NCBI GenBank assembly: GCA_933226995.1
Contig: CAKOFP010000320.1
Location: 1 to 12,086, forward strand
Length of the DNA: 12,086 bases
Direction of reading: 5' to 3'
Origin: Candidatus Nitrosopolaris rasttigaisensis
Lineage (GTDB): Archaea; Thermoproteota; Nitrososphaeria; Nitrososphaerales; Nitrososphaeraceae
The notes under the pieces were generated by a model. That model saw only the letters and a list, made by a program, of their open reading frames with translations, made no database searches and was not told the DNA's origin. The position numbers and the translations under genes were made by a program. This document shows positions 6,949 through 12,086 of this stretch, piece by piece (the stretch's first letter is position 1; each line of letters opens with the position of its first letter).

Positions 6949-7353
6949 GTGATAGTGGTTAGAAACTGGAGAAATGTTTACCCTACTGTAGCTCACAAGA
7001 GCGGGGTCGATTGGAGATTACTTTCTATGGTTAGCAAAACCAGCGGCGACATAGATGCTGAGGTTGAAGAAAAATATAAGTGCCTTAAAGCGATTACTTA
7101 CGTTTCTTTAGCTCACTTACAGCCCACTCTTTCGTACGAAAAACATCAGCACCAGGATCATGAAGAGTTGTATTATATTATCAACGGAAAGGGCAAGATC
7201 AGAATAGGGGACGAAGAAAGTCTGTTCAGAGACGGAGACATTATCTATATTCCAGAAAGAACGGAGCATACCATAACAAATAACGGCGAAGAGATGATCG
7301 AGTTCTTAGCATTTGGCGGATTCATGGGCATAAATCCTAATACGAAAAATTAG
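6949..7353 (+). CDS. single-domain cupin protein
   Basis: This 134-residue protein carries both cupin motifs. Motif 1 is KHQHQDHEELYYIINGKG, with metal ligands H66, H68 and E72/E73. Motif 2 is GDIIYIPERTEHTITN, with P102, H107 and N111. It therefore has an intact metal-binding beta-barrel of the cupin_2 type. Such proteins range from mannose-phosphate-isomerase-like enzymes to small-molecule binders and dioxygenases, and I cannot pick a substrate. The N-terminus (VVRNWRNVYPTVAHKSGVDW) is a familiar lead-in of this family, which supports starting at GTG 6949 or GTG 6955 rather than at the internal ATG 7027. It stands alone, convergent with the methyltransferase gene, after a structured non-coding region. 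Confidence 0.87.
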   Translation: MIVVRNWRNVYPTVAHKSGVDWRLLSMVSKTSGDIDAEVEEKYKCLKAITYVSLAHLQPTLSYEKHQHQDHEELYYIINGKGKIRIGDEESLFRDGDIIYIPERTEHTITNNGEEMIEFLAFGGFMGINPNTKN

Positions 7354-7409
7354 CATAAATGCCCAATGGATTGACTGTGAAGGAAATTGAGTTTAAGGAC
7401 TACCTTGAC

Positions 7410-7423
7410 TTATTTCTTCTTCT
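7410..7423 (+). terminator. T-rich termination tract after the cupin gene
   Basis: TTATTTCTTCTTCT lies about 57 bases past the cupin stop, in the short convergent gap before the methyltransferase gene. Archaeal RNA polymerase commonly terminates at such pyrimidine/T-rich tracts without a hairpin. Confidence 0.35.
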
Positions 7424-7441
7424 GTAATGAATGAAATATTA

Positions 7442-8413
7442 CTAGACTTTATGTTTTGAAAGTTTATTCGCCATTATGTAGTCTACAAAGTAAAACAAAT
7501 AAGCTCTTTCATGTATTTTTATTATCCAGGGTATATGGGATTCTGTCTTAGTCTTTTGCGCTAACTCAAAACCTGAATTCTCTACCATGGTCCTGAAGGT
7601 CTGGGCATCAACTTTCTGACTTGGCTGTGACTGGCGGTTATAATCGTAAGGGTCAGCGAGTAAGACCAGCGCATGAGGCTTTAATAGCCAGTGTATAGAT
7701 GAAAGTAGGTCAGTCGGTTGGACAAATTCTAATAAATTAAGTGCAAGTATCAGATCAAATTTCATATAATTAAATGGCGCGTGCAATGAATCTGCTACAC
7801 AAAACTCAACATTTTCTTGTTGCGACGTCAACAATCTTCTCCTGGCCTCCTTGATAAAGGAGAAGGATAGATCAATACCAACTACAAACGCATACTTTTT
7901 TGCGAGCTCTAGGGTACTATATCCCATAGAACACCCCATGTCAAGAGCAACTCCGTCCGTTTTTGGGTTGACTGCATGCACGATTCTGTTATAGAATTCA
8001 TTCGGCTTTAGGCGCCATTTGAGTGTCTTTAGAAGTCGATCATCAGACGAATGATCATATTGAACCCATCGATAGGGAACAAACCAGGGTCCTCCTTCTT
8101 CATATCGATCATCCATGGCTTGCCCTGAAGTAATCTGCCCTCCATAGGCTTTGAGAAAGTTTTTCATCTTGTCCGTTTTGCTATTCAGTATCAACTTGCC
8201 GAAAGTTGCCACACGACACTCGGCGTATTTTACAAAGTTTTTTACTACTATCGCTACTCCTTGTACTATTGGGTACATTGTTTGACATGTATCGCATTTA
8301 AGAAAGCCCTCATCACATTCGTTATCTTTTCCTTGAAGAGTCTCCAATGAAAGACGAATTTGTTTATCGGTATGTTGTGGACATACTAAATGGCGGGAGA
8401 ATTGTGTTCTCAT
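7442..8413 (-). CDS. class I SAM-dependent methyltransferase with N-terminal Trm112-like zinc segment
   Basis: The 323-residue protein begins with a Trm112-like metal-binding segment. C11-P-Q-H14 and C40-D-T-C43 flank a loop and are followed by MYPIVQGVAIVV, the usual YPI.(D/N)GI strand; one of the four normal cysteines is replaced by H14. A class I (Rossmann) methyltransferase domain follows from about residue 135. It has motif I ALDMGCSMGYSTLELA (155-171), an acidic residue after motif II in VVGIDLS (D181), VADSLHAPF (207-214) and FDLILALNLLEFV (219-231). The LLEFV and LKPHALVLLADPYDY segments fit small-molecule methyltransferases of the UbiE/COQ5-like group. The substrate is unknown. A run of eight T on the plus strand (A on the coding strand) lies right at the ATG, preceded by a weak AGGA. 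There is no partner gene. Confidence 0.85.
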   Translation of the reverse strand: MRTQFSRHLVCPQHTDKQIRLSLETLQGKDNECDEGFLKCDTCQTMYPIVQGVAIVVKNFVKYAECRVATFGKLILNSKTDKMKNFLKAYGGQITSGQAMDDRYEEGGPWFVPYRWVQYDHSSDDRLLKTLKWRLKPNEFYNRIVHAVNPKTDGVALDMGCSMGYSTLELAKKYAFVVGIDLSFSFIKEARRRLLTSQQENVEFCVADSLHAPFNYMKFDLILALNLLEFVQPTDLLSSIHWLLKPHALVLLADPYDYNRQSQPSQKVDAQTFRTMVENSGFELAQKTKTESHIPWIIKIHERAYLFYFVDYIMANKLSKHKV

Positions 8414-9021
8414 TTTTTTTCCTAATCAAGTACTCGATGGACTCTATTGAAAGTTAACTGAATAAACTGGCAACGAGAGTTGTTAAGAGTATCCACTATA
8501 TTGACCTTAATTCCTAATCTTCGTCTCTTAATAACATTCGTTTTTAGAGAGTATAGTCGCAAAGGCAGATCCGTTTGTCACAACAAGGACATTTGTTAGT
8601 AGTGCTAATTAGCCGGCATACTTTATTGTGAGTCTCACATGTTATTACTCGTGAGGAACTGATGTCTTCACTATCAACCTGCATATAGAACATTAAATGG
8701 CCTGCAGCTTAATCTAAGATGCAAGCTAAATTAGCGAAATCAGCTAAAAATATTCTACAATACAATATCCGACTGAAAGGTCTTTCTAAGTAGCTAACCC
8801 AATCTATTTGGCAATTTCATTAAGTCGATCTGGGGAAAGAAGTGACTTACTCTTATCCGTCACTTTAGGAATTTTCTGATACAGTGCCTTACATTGCACC
8901 GTAGGTACCAACATCGATGATCTGCTATTTCTCTTATCTTACCGAAATTGTCTAGGTTTAGTTGTTGCTGTTCACGGTATTATTCTTAACGTCTCTAAGC
9001 GAGGGAGGAGTGAGGAGTGCC
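8414..9021. other. 608-base intergenic region, no convincing gene
   Basis: I see no protein family, tRNA or insertion sequence here. Structural items: a perfect TGTGAG-T-CTCACA palindrome (8627-8639), GCTAA-A-TTAGC (8725-8735), a hairpin AAGTGAC/GTCACTT with a 12-base loop (8840-8865), and a small CAAC-GAGA-GTTG tetraloop hairpin (8471-8482). One minus-strand ORF of 36 codons (8804-8914, ATG start) has protein-like composition (VTDKSKSLLSPDRLNEIAK) but lacks a clear promoter, so I do not call it. The length and lack of genes suggest either a non-coding RNA or decayed sequence. Confidence 0.4.
8627..8639. promoter_or_regulatory. 13-base palindrome, possible operator
   Basis: TGTGAG and CTCACA are perfect inverted arms around a single T. 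The symmetry is typical of a binding site for a dimeric winged-helix or DtxR/Lrp-like regulator. No gene starts close by (the methyltransferase ATG is 214 bases away), so its target is unclear. Confidence 0.3.
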
Positions 9022-9243
9022 TTAGGATCGGTAATGACAGGCTGAGGCGGCAGGCCATAATGCTCCCTTAACGTTTTCTGTTGGTGTATTAAAGTGTCTG
9101 AAGAGTAGGTTGGTATTATATGTCCAAACCATAACCATAAAAATACGACCGCAGCAAGCGAAACCCATAATTAGAATCGTCCAACCAATAGGAATGAGGT
9201 TGTTGTACCTGTGAAGTGATCGCTCATCATGATCCACCCCCAT
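9022..9243 (-). CDS. small single-helix membrane protein, function unknown
   Basis: I do not recognise this 73-residue protein. It has a charged N-terminus (MGVDHDERSLHRYNN), then a hydrophobic stretch at about residues 16-41 (LIPIGWTILIMGF, with CC, then FMVMVW), then a polar tail. One membrane helix with a short N-terminal cytoplasmic segment is likely. The main support for a real gene is the promoter: a strong A/T box at 9267-9279 sits about 28 bases before the ATG with nothing between, the same leaderless layout as its neighbours. It is divergent from the RidA-family gene across a 143-base promoter region. It could be a small accessory subunit or a chance ORF. Confidence 0.5.
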   Translation of the reverse strand: MGVDHDERSLHRYNNLIPIGWTILIMGFACCGRIFMVMVWTYNTNLLFRHFNTPTENVKGALWPAASACHYRS

Positions 9244-9266
9244 ATTACCTAGAATTGTTCAATTGC

Positions 9267-9279
9267 TTTTAAAAATATT
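9267..9279 (-). promoter_or_regulatory. TATA box of the small membrane-protein gene
   Basis: The minus strand reads AATATTTTTAAAA, centred 28-30 bases before the ATG at 9243. The match and the spacing are both good, and this is the main reason to believe the small gene is expressed. Confidence 0.5.
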
Positions 9280-9349
9280 TACTTTGATAATATCTCCGAT
9301 GCAAATGGGTCGATTAGCTAACCAATTCATATCTATTACAAGGTCTGTT

Positions 9350-9363
9350 ATTAAATTAATAAT
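9350..9363 (+). promoter_or_regulatory. TATA box of the RidA-family gene
   Basis: ATTAAATTAATAAT is centred about 30 bases before the ATG at 9387. No Shine-Dalgarno-like sequence is present, which implies a leaderless transcript. It lies in the divergent promoter region shared with the small membrane-protein gene. Confidence 0.5.
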
Positions 9364-9386
9364 AGTATGAAGCTACGATTAAAAAT

Positions 9387-9872
9387 ATGATAGAAGAAAA
9401 GCTAAATTTACTTGGCATAACATTGCAAAGGCCTCCAAAGACTGCAGGCTCTTATGAGCCAGTGGTCAAAACAGGAAGTCTAGTGTTTGTGTCTGGTCAA
9501 TTGCCTTTTGAACTAGGTTCAAATCCTCTAATAGTCAAGTTCAAGGGAAAGGTAGGCAAAGACATTTCTATAAGTGATGGCAAGCAGGCAGCAAAACTCT
9601 GCACCATAAACGCACTAGCGCATATAAAAGATGCACGCTATAATCTTGACGATATAAAACGGTTCGTCAAATTATCCGGCTTTGTCAATTGCGATGCTTC
9701 TTTTAGTAGCCACCCTGAAGTTATCAACGGCGCATCGGATTTTCTTGTAGGGCTTTTCGGTGAAAAAGGGAAGCATAGCAGAGTCGCTGTAGGAATGAGT
9801 AGTCTTCCACTCGATAGTGCGGTAGAAATAGATTTTATTATAGAATGGGACAATGACACTAATCTATTATAG
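9387..9872 (+). CDS. RidA/YjgF-family protein (YjgF-YER057c-UK114 superfamily)
   Basis: This 161-residue protein matches the longer YjgF-like branch (endoribonuclease L-PSP/chorismate-mutase-like). Y23-x-P25 and VKTGSLVFVSGQLPFE (G37) form the N-terminal half. GKQAAKLCTINALAHIK is the conserved central helix. HSRVAVGMSSLPLDSAVEIDFII carries R132, equivalent to the carboxylate-binding arginine of RidA. Family role: hydrolysis of reactive enamine/imine intermediates made by PLP enzymes, although members of this longer branch are poorly characterised. No PLP enzyme is adjacent, so the substrate is unknown. It should be a cytoplasmic trimer by family analogy. The gene has its own promoter and is convergent with the FUN14 gene. 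Confidence 0.88.
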   Translation: MIEEKLNLLGITLQRPPKTAGSYEPVVKTGSLVFVSGQLPFELGSNPLIVKFKGKVGKDISISDGKQAAKLCTINALAHIKDARYNLDDIKRFVKLSGFVNCDASFSSHPEVINGASDFLVGLFGEKGKHSRVAVGMSSLPLDSAVEIDFIIEWDNDTNLL

Positions 9873-9940
9873 CTGATTGCCGTAAATTCATAGTGTCATC
9901 TAAAGTCCAGCTGCCTCTAGCGATACTGTGTAGAGTAATC

Positions 9941-10294
9941 CTAACCTCTAATGAAGCCTAAAATCAACCCGGCCGTGAGGCTACCGGTTAAAGGTATGCC
10001 GAAACTGCTCATTGAAGAGGCGATATGATCGGTGCCAGGAATGCCGCTACGTGCAAGAAGCTGGTCCGACGTTGCATTTCCAAAGGCCGCGATAGTACTT
10101 GTTTGAATCTTGTTCCAGTTTACGGTTATTAGTTTTTGGTATTCGAGAAATACAAATGCAACAAATACTAATCCGACTATCACTAATATGACTTTTACGA
10201 CTTTTTTAATTGCGTACCCTATTAGAAAACCGGTAATGCCTCCAAAGCCGACAGAAGTTGCTGTAGAGGCGAGAGAACCAATATCGACCACCAT
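9941..10294 (-). CDS. FUN14-family membrane protein
   Basis: This 117-residue protein shows the FUN14 signature: VGFGGITGFLIGYAIKKVVKVILVIVGLVFVAFVFLE at residues 15-51, followed by YQKLITVNW. The pattern is glycine-rich GFGGxxGFxxGYxxKK, then a hydrophobic helix, then a short strand ending in NW. A linker of about 35 residues and a last hydrophobic, glycine-rich segment (GSLTAGLILGFIRG) complete two to three membrane helices. FUN14 proteins are common in archaea, where their role is unknown; the eukaryotic relative FUNDC1 is a mitophagy receptor, which does not transfer here. The ATG start keeps the short N-terminus before the first glycine helix. It is convergent with the RidA-family gene and has no partner. 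Confidence 0.85.
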   Translation of the reverse strand: MVVDIGSLASTATSVGFGGITGFLIGYAIKKVVKVILVIVGLVFVAFVFLEYQKLITVNWNKIQTSTIAAFGNATSDQLLARSGIPGTDHIASSMSSFGIPLTGSLTAGLILGFIRG

Positions 10295-10759
10295 ATTGAT
10301 ATCATGTAGCGTTTCTATTATTTGGCTTATAGTAACTATGGTTATTTTTCACATAAGGATGTTGTGAAAGAAAAACACTTTAATTTTGAAGTAAGGATTC
10401 GACGAGAGGGCAACAGTGTTCAAGTGAGGCAACTATTTGAGGAAACTATCTACGCATATTCTATCTTCACGGTAGAGAGGTACTTAATATACTCTGCAAC
10501 AACCGAATTACTTTGGCATAGGAATCCCATTTGAAAAGTATTATTTATATTAATTTCAATGAATACATAGACGATTTATGCGGCCTCCGGAGATGTCGAT
10601 GTCTTGTTTTGTCAGGGCATCTCAAATGCCGCCGTTCGATAACGCTTTCGATAAATGACATTCTTGTAAATCAACCATTGGAAATCACGCTACGTTAGTT
10701 CCATAGATAGCAGAAAAGTTTTAAGGCCACACAAAGTCTTAGAAGGTAGATATTTATTA
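10295..10759. other. 465-base intergenic region between FUN14 and the secreted-protein gene
   Basis: The region contains the upstream sequence of two divergent genes. For FUN14 only weak boxes are visible on the minus strand (CTATAAGCC near 10326-10334, CAAATAATAG near 10316-10324). A plus-strand ORF of up to 70 codons (TTG 10322 or GTG 10364 to 10534) has plausible protein composition but no recognisable domain, and I do not call it. Further along are a CTCCGGAG palindrome (10585-10592), a GGCAT/ATGCC hairpin (10616-10630) and a direct repeat TTCGATAA at 10635-10642 and 10647-10654. Confidence 0.4.
10635..10654. repeat. tandem TTCGATAA direct repeat, possible regulator site
   Basis: TTCGATAA occurs twice with 4 bases between (period 12, close to one helical turn), about 105 bases before the start of the secreted-protein gene. 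Side-by-side binding of a regulator is possible; chance is not excluded. Confidence 0.3.
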
Positions 10760-11377
10760 TTGACAGAAAGAAGGCAGTTCGACGAAATAAAAGGAAAAAA
10801 ATGCAATGCTACAAGGGCAGTGGCAATAGTCCTATTTGTGACCGAATTTGCCACAATATTTGTTACTATCATATCTTTCCAAATCGCGTATGCACAAAAT
10901 ACCATCGGAGCAAATAAAGAATTAAATAATCAAACTTCCGGGACATCCAGCAACGGTAGTATCAACTTTAAGATAGGTAATAAAGCGTATCCCATAAAGT
11001 ATCAGATTACAGGTGGTAAGCTCACTGGCATCTCGGCGGAGAAGGACAATACGACCATTCTCGTAAACGTCTCAGCTACATCAAATGGAAAATTAATTGT
11101 TGAACTTCCCCGGAATGTTATAGACTCTAAAAAGCAAGGAAATGTAGACGACAACTTCGCAGTATTTGAAGACGGTCAGTATTCGATAGACGACGAAATA
11201 AGAACTAACGCACAGTCAAGAACGTTGATGGTTGGCTTCGGTAATGGTACATCGGTAATCGAAATCACTGGTACTCACATAGTGCCGGAATTCGCAACCG
11301 TTGCTGTTGCAGTATTTGCGATAGCAACCATTGGAATAATTGTTGCCACTAGTAAATACATGGTATTCTCAGTATGA
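10760..11377 (+). CDS. secreted cell-surface protein with PEF-type C-terminal membrane anchor
   Basis: This 205-residue protein has a signal peptide and a C-terminal sorting/anchor segment. The N-terminus is long and basic (to R19), followed by a hydrophobic core at about 21-43 and a likely cleavage at AYA-QNT (after A45). The mature part is polar and Asn/Ser/Thr-rich, with several NxS/T glycosylation sequons (for example NQTS, NTTI, NVSA, NGTS). The C-terminus is GTHIVPEF (176-178), then a hydrophobic helix and a short basic end, the PEF/PEFG-CTERM pattern seen on many thaumarchaeal surface proteins; here A follows PEF instead of the usual G. The central beta-rich domain (SINFKIGNKAYPIKY, TLMVGFGNGTSVIEIT) resembles other small thaumarchaeal surface proteins but has no named function. 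The start is TTG, as no in-frame ATG precedes the hydrophobic core. Confidence 0.8.
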   Translation: MTERRQFDEIKGKKCNATRAVAIVLFVTEFATIFVTIISFQIAYAQNTIGANKELNNQTSGTSSNGSINFKIGNKAYPIKYQITGGKLTGISAEKDNTTILVNVSATSNGKLIVELPRNVIDSKKQGNVDDNFAVFEDGQYSIDDEIRTNAQSRTLMVGFGNGTSVIEITGTHIVPEFATVAVAVFAIATIGIIVATSKYMVFSV

Positions 11378-11405
11378 TTCAAAATAAAATAGCTTAACCT
11401 ATCTT

Positions 11406-11416
11406 CCCCTTTTTTT
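11406..11416 (+). terminator. T-tract after the secreted-protein gene
   Basis: CCCC followed by seven T lies about 30 bases past the stop codon. A run of T on the coding strand is the usual archaeal termination signal. Confidence 0.45.
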
Positions 11417-11539
11417 GGAATCATACTATCTAAACAATGATGGGACATCATCTTTTAGAATTGACGAACGAATGGTAAGCCTGGACAGTTTTTCTTGGGG
11501 AAAAAAATGACTTGGAATAGTTCGCAAGGCAACACACTA

Positions 11540-11548
11540 ATTTAAATC
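11540..11548 (+). promoter_or_regulatory. TATA-like box of the DUF424-KH operon
   Basis: ATTTAAATC lies about 30 bases before an in-frame TTG (11574) and about 66 before the ATG at 11610. If the transcript starts near 11571, it would be leaderless for the TTG or carry a leader of about 39 bases for the ATG. Confidence 0.4.
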
Positions 11549-11609
11549 TGCGATTACACTTACCTCTCAGTGCTTGTCCAGAATTGGAGCAGTCGGCGGA
11601 AAATATGCG

Positions 11610-11903
11610 ATGAGGTGGATGGGCTATCAAGGGTCAACAATGGTCAATATTTGCGACTTGGAATTGATAGGGACACAAATTGAACAAGATACATTTGTCA
11701 TCAATCTTACAAAAGAATACTTTCAGCAAGAGATAATTGAAGATTTAGTCGCGGAAAAACTATTGTTGGATTGTTCGATTGCGAATTTAGTTGGCCAGCG
11801 AATTGTCGGTCGTGCAATAAAATTGAAACTTGCAAAAGAAGCGAGTATAAAGAGAATTTCAGGAGTACCTTTCTTGATGATTTATAAATTCCAATATGGA
11901 TAA
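11610..11903 (+). CDS. DUF424 family protein
   Basis: The C-terminal half shows the DUF424 signature: CSIANLVGQRIVGRAIKLKL followed by IKRISGVPFLMIYKF, matching the family's ANLVGE.AV..A...G and GVPHAQ pattern. The N-terminal half has VNICDLELIG, matching CDxELLG, and a beta strand leading to KEYFQ. Starting at ATG 11610 gives 97 residues, the normal family length of about 95-100, with the first strand before CDLELIG intact. An in-frame TTG at 11574 would add 12 residues and sits better relative to the TATA box, so the start is not settled. DUF424 is a small archaeal protein of unknown function whose genes tend to lie near translation genes. Here it is followed within 50 bases by a ribosome-assembly-type KH gene, which supports a role in RNA or translation. 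Confidence 0.82.
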   Translation: MRWMGYQGSTMVNICDLELIGTQIEQDTFVINLTKEYFQQEIIEDLVAEKLLLDCSIANLVGQRIVGRAIKLKLAKEASIKRISGVPFLMIYKFQYG

Positions 11904-11953
11904 CAAATGCGTAAAGGTAAGCACTAGATTCGACCCGGAGATAGATATTGAAA

Positions 11954-12086
11954 ATGAGCTTTGAACAAATAATCAAAATTCCTCAGGATAGAATAGGTGT
12001 AATTATCGGCAAAGGGGGAAGAGTGAAAGAAGAAATTGAGCAAAAATGCAATGTCATAGTTGAAATAGATGGCGAGAATGGTGATG
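11954..12086 (+). CDS. Dim2/Pno1-like KH-domain RNA-binding protein (partial, 5' end only)
   Basis: Only the first 44 residues are in the window. They begin MSFEQIIKIPQDRIGVIIG, followed by KGGRVKEEIEQKCNVIVEID: the archaeal Dim2/Pno1 (Krr1-like) N-terminus, with a strand, the IGVIIGKGG loop (the GxxG RNA-binding motif is GKGG) and the following helix and strand of the first KH domain. In eukaryotes Dim2/Pno1 assists 20S pre-rRNA processing and 40S assembly; archaeal versions also pair with aIF2-alpha and RIO kinases. The ATG lies 50 bases after the DUF424 stop with only a distant GGAG (11937-11940), so translation may depend on coupling. The gene is cut by the window edge. Sequence beyond it, possibly topoisomerase VI genes by analogy with other thaumarchaea, is not visible. 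Confidence 0.9.
   Translation, partial: MSFEQIIKIPQDRIGVIIGKGGRVKEEIEQKCNVIVEIDGENGD

Noticed and set aside
9510..9523. tRNA T-arm-like GGTTCAAATCC
   Set aside because: It codes for conserved-position residues inside the RidA-family gene, and no acceptor, D or anticodon stems surround it.
10322..10534. Plus-strand ORF of 70 codons (TTG start)
   Set aside because: Composition is plausible but there is no domain, no clear promoter and only weak starts; kept as a note in the intergenic entry rather than called as a gene.
11448..11630. Minus-strand ORF of 60 codons in the gap before DUF424
   Set aside because: It overlaps the promoter and start of DUF424 and has no family features or promoter of its own.
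11707..11976. Minus-strand ORF of 89 codons across DUF424 and the KH start
   Set aside because: It is antisense to two well-supported conserved genes.

Overview
The window looks like chromosomal DNA of an ammonia-oxidising-type thaumarchaeon (Nitrososphaeria, probably the soil Nitrososphaerales). The taxonomic clues are an ESCRT-III/CdvB-type division protein, a secreted protein with a PEF-type C-terminal sorting signal, a DUF424 gene next to a Dim2/Pno1-like KH gene, a FUN14 protein, an archaeal SCP-x-like thiolase paired with a DUF35 protein, and A/T-rich boxes about 25-30 bases before many start codons with no clear ribosome binding site (leaderless archaeal transcription). GC looks low to moderate by eye. 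The species call is inference. No tRNA, rRNA, insertion sequence or CRISPR array was seen.

Left part (1-5676, all minus strand): a large wHTH + ATP-cone + NrdD-like protein that ends before the glycyl-radical loop and has no cysteine in its barrel region, so it reads as a nucleotide-sensing regulator rather than a reductase. Upstream of it on the same strand is an ESCRT-III-like (CdvB paralog) protein. Then come a thiolase and a DUF35 Zn-ribbon/OB protein, abutting as TGA-ATG, which probably work together on acetoacetyl-CoA, and a nitrilase-superfamily amidohydrolase.

Middle part (5677-9386): a multi-pass membrane protein of unknown function (minus), a cupin (plus), a methyltransferase with an N-terminal Trm112-like metal-binding segment (minus) and a probable one-helix small membrane protein (minus). 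The gaps here are long. They hold an orphan TATA box, two consecutive hairpins before the cupin gene, and a 600-base stretch with short palindromes but no convincing gene.

Right part (9387-12086): a RidA/YjgF-family protein (plus), a FUN14-family membrane protein (minus), a secreted, C-terminally anchored cell-surface protein (plus), then DUF424 and the start of a Dim2/Pno1-like KH protein (plus, cut by the window edge). The last two form a probable translation/ribosome-assembly operon.

Most genes appear to be transcribed singly from their own promoters. The convincing operons are thiolase-DUF35 and DUF424-KH. The most interesting object is the pseudo-NrdD regulator next to the CdvB paralog, which suggests, without proving, a link between nucleotide state and DNA synthesis or division.
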